A stretch of 64,000 bases of DNA from NCBI GenBank assembly GCA_947579665.1, contig OX388343.1, forward strand, positions 105,467,657 to 105,531,656, given 5' to 3'. A model generated the notes under the pieces. It saw only the letters and a program-made list of their open reading frames with translations, did not search any database and had not been told where the DNA came from. The position numbers and the translations under genes are program-made. The first letter of the stretch is position 1; each line of letters opens with the position of its first letter. The stretch comes from Sympetrum striolatum (taxonomy: Eukaryota > Arthropoda > Insecta > Odonata > Libellulidae). Below are positions 58,553-64,000 of the stretch, one piece after another.

Positions 58553-60954
58553 TGTATGATTATTTTTTATGTATTTTAAGAGCATGACCTATTTTAGAAA
58601 CCATTTAACATTTTTAAAAGTAAATTCCTATTGAAAGTTTACAGATTTTAATAAAAGATGGGCAAACATTTTTTTTAACACAAACCCCACAAATAACAGC
58701 AGTAAGGCAAGAGAAATCCTTGAGAAATTAAGAACTTGAATGTAAGAAGAAAAGGAGAAGGAATTTTTCTTTTAAAACATCGAATAAGAGAAGAAGTAAA
58801 ATACTTATAGGGAAGAAATCATCAGATGGATTAAAGTAATGAGTTACCATATATTTATGGAGCCAATTAGCAAAATGTCAATATAAGTGTCCTATTCCAT
58901 CGTATAACCAATACTGTTGTCAAATATTACATAACTTGGGAAAAAAGTAAAATGTATCAGCATCAGATTTCAAATTGGGAACCTTATGAAATAATCTATA
59001 AGGATTTTCATTTTTTTATGTGAGGCAAAATGTTTATTCATTACACTTACCTGTTGATTAAGATTAACTCTTATGATTTAAGATTGTAATTAGACTAAGA
59101 TATATAGTTATCTGTAAGTGGTATATAACATTTATTATAATTATATTATATAATTATATTAGAACGACTAGACTGTATACAGTCTAGTCGTTCTAATATA
59201 TGATTGTCAACTCACCACTTCAATATCAGCAATCATTTTTCTTACAATAAAATGATATGAGTATGCCACATGCCAAATTTATGATGATGGGGACAAAAGA
59301 TAATATCTATTATCCAATTTTTTAAGGTACCCAAACTGTGCTAGTTTCACTACAATTCCATTCAGTCACTTTAATTTTGAAGAAGCTAGACTAACCTAAA
59401 CTATAGTTAACAGTATATTTTAATGTTTTTAAATTGTGATTTTTGCAAATAACTTCTCAATATTGAATTAAAAGTCCTTATAGAAGAATCATGCGACAAA
59501 GCTTTTATAAGAAATGCAGTTTATCCATGGATGTTGGTGGTATTAATAGAAAGTAATATGTATTTCCATCTATTTAAATAATTTACAACAATCTGCCATG
59601 GGCAAGAAACTTGAAGCATCAGTATGATCACAGAATTATATAATTAGAAAAATAAGATTTCTTGCAAAGTGAATTAGCAGATAAACTACTCTGAGGCACG
59701 CAGATAACTTAATTCAGATTGAATATTTTCAGAAGTCTACAATTAATCCTAACTTGAACTATCAAAACACTAAACAAGGTTGAGAGTAGGATTCAATAAT
59801 GCAGTCTCAAAGAACAACACCAAAGTTTCATTAATAGAATTCATATTTAATTTCAGAAAGAATACAGTTTTCATCACATAAAATCTATTATGTTATACAT
59901 GGAAAAATACAATAAAGCAAATGATAAACCAATAATGATTCATTTAAAACCAAACCTACAGACTTTCTTCCCAACTGCTACAACACATCTTCATAACCTG
60001 AAATCATCTCCATGCTGCAACCAGCAGGGTGTCACCAACGCATCCTTTAAAAGAAGCTACTTATAAACCTCTAAAATATTGAAAAAATTGTATTAGTTAC
60101 AAGGAGATAAAGTTTTGAAAATTAAATGCAAACTCTTTAAAAACCGCTATCAGTAATAAAATATCTTGGACTAAAGAAGATTTATGAAAGATTTAATAAT
60201 AAAGGCAGTATCGATTCAGTTAACAAGCTAAGAAATTGAAGGTGTTTCAAAGAATCTCTTATATGAAATATTAAAACTCATACTGTTCAAGAGAATATAT
60301 CTTTGAAAAGCTACTCTATAGATGTTAAGGACAATAGTTTTTCTTTGCCGCTTTTCAAAAAGTATAAAATGTCATCATAATTTTTCAACTGAGCTAGAGT
60401 TTTTAATCTTTCATTTTTTTAAAGATTCTCTACAGAGCATGGAATTGAAAACTAGTAGCTCTGCCTAAAACTATCCTTAATTTAACAACTAGATCTTTTG
60501 TAAGCTAGATATATCCAGCGTAATAAATTAATAAAATTTTTATTTATTATTGAATGCATCATTTTGTCCTTAAAGACCCTTTATAATCAGACAAAATCAC
60601 CAATTCAAAGGTAGAATACTCAAACCCTGTTGACTGTGAAAAGCTTTTGATTGGAAATTAAAATTATTCTGTAATTTATATATTATTGGATTCATAGATG
60701 AAAAATTTCAACTGTTTATCTTCATCATTAGATCAATTAAATTAACCTTTAGCACAAATGGAGGAATATCCTCTTGAACCAAGGATAGATAGGTCTTCAA
60801 AATGAGTTGGAAGGACTAAATTTGTTAATTTATGTATTATTACATACACATCACTGCAAGTAGATGCCATACCTGGTGGCAGTTTTAACAATTTAGAAAT
60901 GCAATTTACTTTACACACACAGTCAAAATTACATATAATTTCAAAAGGAATTTC
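58553..60954. repeat. Segmental duplication block B, copy 2
   Basis: About 2.4 kb nearly identical to 41,720-44,081. It carries the extra 22 bp at about 59,178 that makes the 46-bp palindrome. It then joins directly to block C (60,955), skipping the 2.5 kb that separates B and C in copy 1. Confidence 0.93.
59155..59200. repeat. Perfect 46-bp palindrome
   Basis: TATATTAGAACGACTAGAC is followed by TGTATACA and then its exact inverse. Copy 1 of the block (about 42,325-42,352) has only the left arm, running ACTGTATGATTGTC. The right arm in copy 2 is thus an inverted copy of the adjacent left arm. Confidence 0.97.
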
Positions 60955-63378
60955 ACAGTCAACAGGGTTTGAGCTATTGGGAGCAAAAGAAAATGGGGAA
61001 TGCAGATTAAGCAACAGTGAGGCATTAGGGTAAAAGGCAAGGGTAGGGGAAGACATGGGGATAAAATAAATCATTTCAGATTGGAGAAGGTGCTGCTTGG
61101 CTGAAAAGAAAGGTGAAGTTACTTGTTATTGTAGGTACCTCTGGTAGTGTGATTGGTATTGTGGAGAATGTTATTTTGTGTCAGTGTGAAATGTAACGAT
61201 GAAGAGAGTGTTTGTGTTGTTGTGTTGAAGATTACCATTTACGTTTGACTTTCTTTTTATAAGGAATGAATTTTAATTTTGTTGCAACCATTTTTAGTTG
61301 TCTAATTCTTAACTTTTTTCGGTGTTCTTTAGGGGAATAGTTCCAAATGTTTTGGAAGAGAGGATTTTCTAGGTTTGATAATTTTAGTTCAAATTTTTCA
61401 ACCATTTTTGCCACAAGATTACTGACAGTGGTTAGCTGATGGTAGCTTTTGATTTCTTTACGGGGCACTAAGTTATTGGTTGAAGTTACTGATCTTATGC
61501 ACCTATTGTAGAATTTCTCAATTTTACTGATATTATATTTTTGGGTATTAAAGATTAGGATAGAAGCGTTGGTGAGGAGGGGGAGTACAAGTGAATTAAA
61601 AAGCTTAAGTTTGGTTCTGGCTGAAATGGGACTTTTTTGGTTTGAAAGGGGAGATTATTTAAATTTTACAAATTGGACTCTGGAAAGGCTACTATTTGCG
61701 TATTCCTTCCAGGATAGCTTGTTATTAATGGTCACTCCAAGAAATTTAGTAGAAGGGGACGTGGGGATAGGGATGTTAAATAATTCGACCGACGAAAGAG
61801 TAGGACAATTCTTGTTAATGGAAAATGTCAAATTCGAGCATTTACTAGGATTAATGGACAGGTGCCATTTTTGAAGCCAGGCTTCTAATTTGGAAGTGTA
61901 AGAATTAATACGTCGAATGGCTAAGTCGGGAGATGGAAATTGCGATGCTATAGTCAGGTCATCGGCATAGAGAAGACGCTTTACATGGTCGCCGTTGGGT
62001 AAATTGTTGATGAAGATGTTAAAAAGAATGGGACTGATAATGCTTCCCTTGGGGACTCCGGCGGAAATTGCTAAGGGAGAAGAAATGTAGTTTCCAGATT
62101 TCACTTGTATGATGCGGTTATACAAAAAACTTTGAATAATTTTACAGATGGAAGGGGGGAAAGATAGGCAGAGCAATTTATAAATCAGGCCCTGGTACCA
62201 AACTCTATCAATAGCTTTGTGGGTGTCATAAAATACTACTTGCATAGCTTGTCTTCTAAAGATGTGGCCATGAGTTATTAGTTCCACCAGGCGGAGAATT
62301 TGATGCGATGTGGAAAGATTATTCATAAATCCCATTTACTTCTGAATGATTATGTTGTTGGCCGAAAGATGATGTTGAATAATTCTGTATATTCCTTTTT
62401 GAAAACTTAAGACAGAGATGACATGAGAGTAATCGGACGGTAGTTAGAAATGGAAGTGGGATCTTTTTGTGGTTTGGGGAGAAGTTGAACCGTGCCAAAC
62501 TTCCATGAGTCAGGGAAGTAATGTATTTTTAAACGGGAATTGAAAAGGTCGACAAGAAGAAGGATGAACTCGGGAATTTTGGAGAGAAGTTTGAGAATTT
62601 TATTAGAAAAGGGGTCAGGACCAGTTGCTTTGCGAATGGGTATCTAGGTAATCGAAAATTTCTGTTGAAGTTGTAGAGAAAAGAGGATCGGTGGGTTGAA
62701 TTAGTGAGAAGAAGTTGTAAATAATATTGATGTGGGCATCAGAAACTAGAGTAGAATTGTCGTTCTGCATTAAGGATACAAGATATTCCACGGAGAATTT
62801 GGCTTTGGTAGCCGGATCAAAGTTGAGTTTGTTATCAATTAAAAGGGGCTGATTGAACATATTAGCTTTTGTGAGGATTTGGAAATTTTCCATAATGAAT
62901 GATCATCGCATTTTAAAGTGCTGGCAAAGGCATGCCATTTTGAGGAGTGAAAGACACGGAGCTTTTGCTTGGTAATGTTCCTGATATTCCTAAGGGCAAT
63001 TTTATCTTCCGGGAGTTTGTGCAAGTGAAACTGCCTGCGAAGGCGATTCCCGCAGGCCATAAGTCGGCGAATATTTGCTGGTATAGGGGAATGATTGTTG
63101 GGAATAGCTTTACGAAAGGAGGTTGATGACTGTTTGGCAGCCGTGATGAGACCATTGATCATGGAAATTAGGAAGTCCATTTTTTCAGTGGAGGGGCTAT
63201 CCCCTATGAGAGGGTAGAAAGAAATTTTTTCACTAGCAAACTTGACGATCTGTTGTCAATTGATGTGGGGGGTGTCAGGCTAAGGAGTGCTGATGAGCAA
63301 GCCAGAGATAGAAGTGCAAACAGGGAAGTGATCCGAATCAAGAACTCTGTGGACGAGATGAGGAGACATGTATTCAGC
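60955..63378 (-). mobile_element. Jockey-clade non-LTR retrotransposon, 5'-truncated
   Basis: About 2.4 kb on the minus strand, running from the end of the endonuclease domain to the 3' untranslated region. The 3' part (60,955-61,472) is duplicated as block C at 46.6-47.1 kb. The upstream end abuts a MADF-domain exon on the opposite strand; the rest of the endonuclease is missing. Jockey assignment rests on the SDHFPV endonuclease ending, the LWK motif before the RT, and the RT motifs. Confidence 0.85.
61232..63378 (-). pseudogene. Jockey ORF2: endonuclease end, linker, reverse transcriptase
   Basis: From the 5' side on the minus strand: HRVLDSDHFPVCTSISG (last catalytic His of the APE endonuclease); a linker with NRLRRQFHLHKLPEDK and DDHSLWKISKS (62,839-63,180); ATGPDPFSNKILKLLSKIPE (62.6 kb), then SNYRPITLMSS; and the RT palm in 61,655-62,335 with VVFYDTHKAIDRVWYQGL, AGVPKGSIISPILFN, LLYADDLTIA and KFLGVTINNKLSWKEY. 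The tail EIKSYHQLTTVSNLV ends at a TAG/TAA near 61,232. The frame changes or stops at least at about 61,655, 62,336, 62,390, 62,615, 62,900 and 63,240. The YADD site is intact, but the copy is dead. Confidence 0.88.
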
Positions 63379-63562
63379 ATGTGTGACAACACTATAAATA
63401 AGGATTTTCTTATTTCTTTAATTGAGGAAAGACCCGTTTTGTGGGATAAGACGGAAAGTGTTTACAAAGATAGAAATGCTACACGAAGTGCTTGGAAGGA
63501 GGTGTTTTTAGCACTTAAAGAAGATTTCCTTACCTTAGGAAATGCAGAAAAAATTTCATTTG
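63379..63562 (+). CDS. MADF-domain exon (PIF/Harbinger-associated or host MADF protein)
   Basis: The plus-strand frame reads MCDNTINKDFLISLIEERP, then LWDKTESVYKDRN and SAWKEVFLALKED, and ends at a textbook donor, TTTG-GTAAGTTC, at 63,563. The I-E-E-x-P-x-L-W-D, Y-K-x-R-x and A-W-x-x-V pattern is the MADF (Myb/SANT-like) DNA-binding domain. PIF/Harbinger elements often encode such a second protein, which helps the transposase bind DNA and enter the nucleus. The next exon is not found before the transposase. Upstream in-frame ATGs at 63,358 and earlier overlap the Jockey remnant on the other strand, so 63,379 is chosen. Confidence 0.7.
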
Positions 63563-63668
63563 GTAAGTTCTTTTTATTTTACTTGGTGCATTTATGAAGT
63601 AAAATTTCCATATTTTTTAATATGAGTATCAATGAATACCATGCATTTTTGATAAAAAGTACATTATA

Positions 63669-64000
63669 TCATATTTTTGAATGCTGCCAGGTAACAGCTC
63701 CCACTTCTGATTCAAAGTAATCGCAAAATATATTTCTGACATTATTTGCTGACAAACCACCACGCGAAGACTGTTCTCTTGGTAAATCTTCCAAACCAAT
63801 AATATCTGCAGAGATTTCTTCAACGGAAAACACATTTCTGTCACGAATGAAATTGTGTAATACGATGCATGCTTTCACGATGTCTACTGCAAAGTCTGGT
63901 GCAACGTTAATTGGTCTGTGAAAGATTCTCCATTTGTTACTCAAAATACCAAACGAGCTTTCAATGTATCTGCGAGCTCTACTCAGGCGGTAGTTAAATA
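63669..64000 (-). CDS. PIF/Harbinger transposase, C-terminal part (runs off the window)
   Basis: An open minus-strand frame from the window edge to the stop at 63,669. It reads FNYRLSRARRYIESSFGILS, NKWRIFHRPI, IVKACIVLHNFIRDR and a C-terminal tail. R-A-R-x-x-I-E-x-x-F-G-x-L-x-x-K-W-R-I-F is the signature around the catalytic Glu of DDE_Tnp_4/HARBI1 nucleases, and VKACIVLHNF is the conserved helix after it. The visible part has no stop or frameshift, so the element may be young. It faces the MADF exon, an arrangement seen in Harbinger elements. Confidence 0.88.
   Translation of the reverse strand, partial: FNYRLSRARRYIESSFGILSNKWRIFHRPINVAPDFAVDIVKACIVLHNFIRDRNVFSVEEISADIIGLEDLPREQSSRGGLSANNVRNIFCDYFESEVGAVTWQHSKI

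Noticed and set aside
60742..61074. 110-codon minus-strand ORF across the block B/C junction
   Set aside because: It spans a deletion junction specific to copy 2 and covers retroelement untranslated sequence; copy 1 does not keep it.
63204..63392. 62-codon minus-strand ORF at the Jockey/MADF junction
   Set aside because: It is in a different frame from the endonuclease ending (DSDHFPVCTSISG), which is the meaningful translation of this stretch.

Overview
The window looks like a repeat-rich, AT-rich nuclear segment from an arthropod, most likely an insect. The basis is non-LTR retrotransposon relics (CR1-, Jockey- and RTE-like), a Penelope-type GIY-YIG fragment, a hAT-type MITE, a PIF/Harbinger transposase with an adjacent MADF-domain exon, short introns, and a DRE-type TATCGATA motif. 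No prokaryotic operon, rRNA, tRNA or CRISPR array is visible, and no complete ordinary host gene can be assigned with confidence.

Region 1 (1-27,140) is the striking part. About 87 well-conserved tandem units of about 221 bp, plus about 12 diverged ones, each look like a small exon. Each has a branch-point-like TTTAAT, a T-rich tract ending in GCAG, an open frame, and GT donor candidates. One donor choice gives a 123-nt exon that keeps the frame from unit to unit (41 residues, phase 2). The array is split by a 3.1-kb CR1 insertion, decays towards its right edge, is interrupted by a Penelope-like fragment, and gives way to a second exon-like family (25.6-26.75 kb). A non-repeated open segment at 26,855-27,050 follows. 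It looks like a terminal exon in the same intron phase and has a poly(A)-like signal after it. This could be a giant tandem-mini-exon gene or its decayed relic. Many units carry in-frame stops, so a satellite made from an ancestral exon is the main alternative.

Region 2 (27.1-40.6 kb) holds an AT-rich microsatellite-like block, a 2.1-kb G-rich minisatellite with higher-order structure (28.07-30.2 kb), a hairpin element, a roughly 172-bp degenerate repeat with tRNA-B-box-like motifs (35.4-36.2 kb), a roughly 160-bp tandem array with its own higher-order duplication (36.5-38.85 kb), and one coding-like exon on the minus strand (39.26-39.55 kb).

Region 3 (40.67-61.47 kb) is a direct segmental duplication. 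Blocks A, B and C at 40.67-47.14 kb recur in the same order at 51.99-61.47 kb. Each copy has its own insertions or deletions, and one copy has a 46-bp perfect palindrome that looks like a templated insertion. Between the copies lie a promoter-like patch with DRE motifs and retroelement debris.

Region 4 (60.95-64.0 kb) is a decayed Jockey-clade retrotransposon on the minus strand, abutted by a MADF-domain exon (+) and the C-terminal half of a Harbinger transposase (-) that runs off the window. Most of the coding content is therefore mobile-element derived. The tandem exon-like array and its terminal exon are the best candidates for an undescribed gene architecture.
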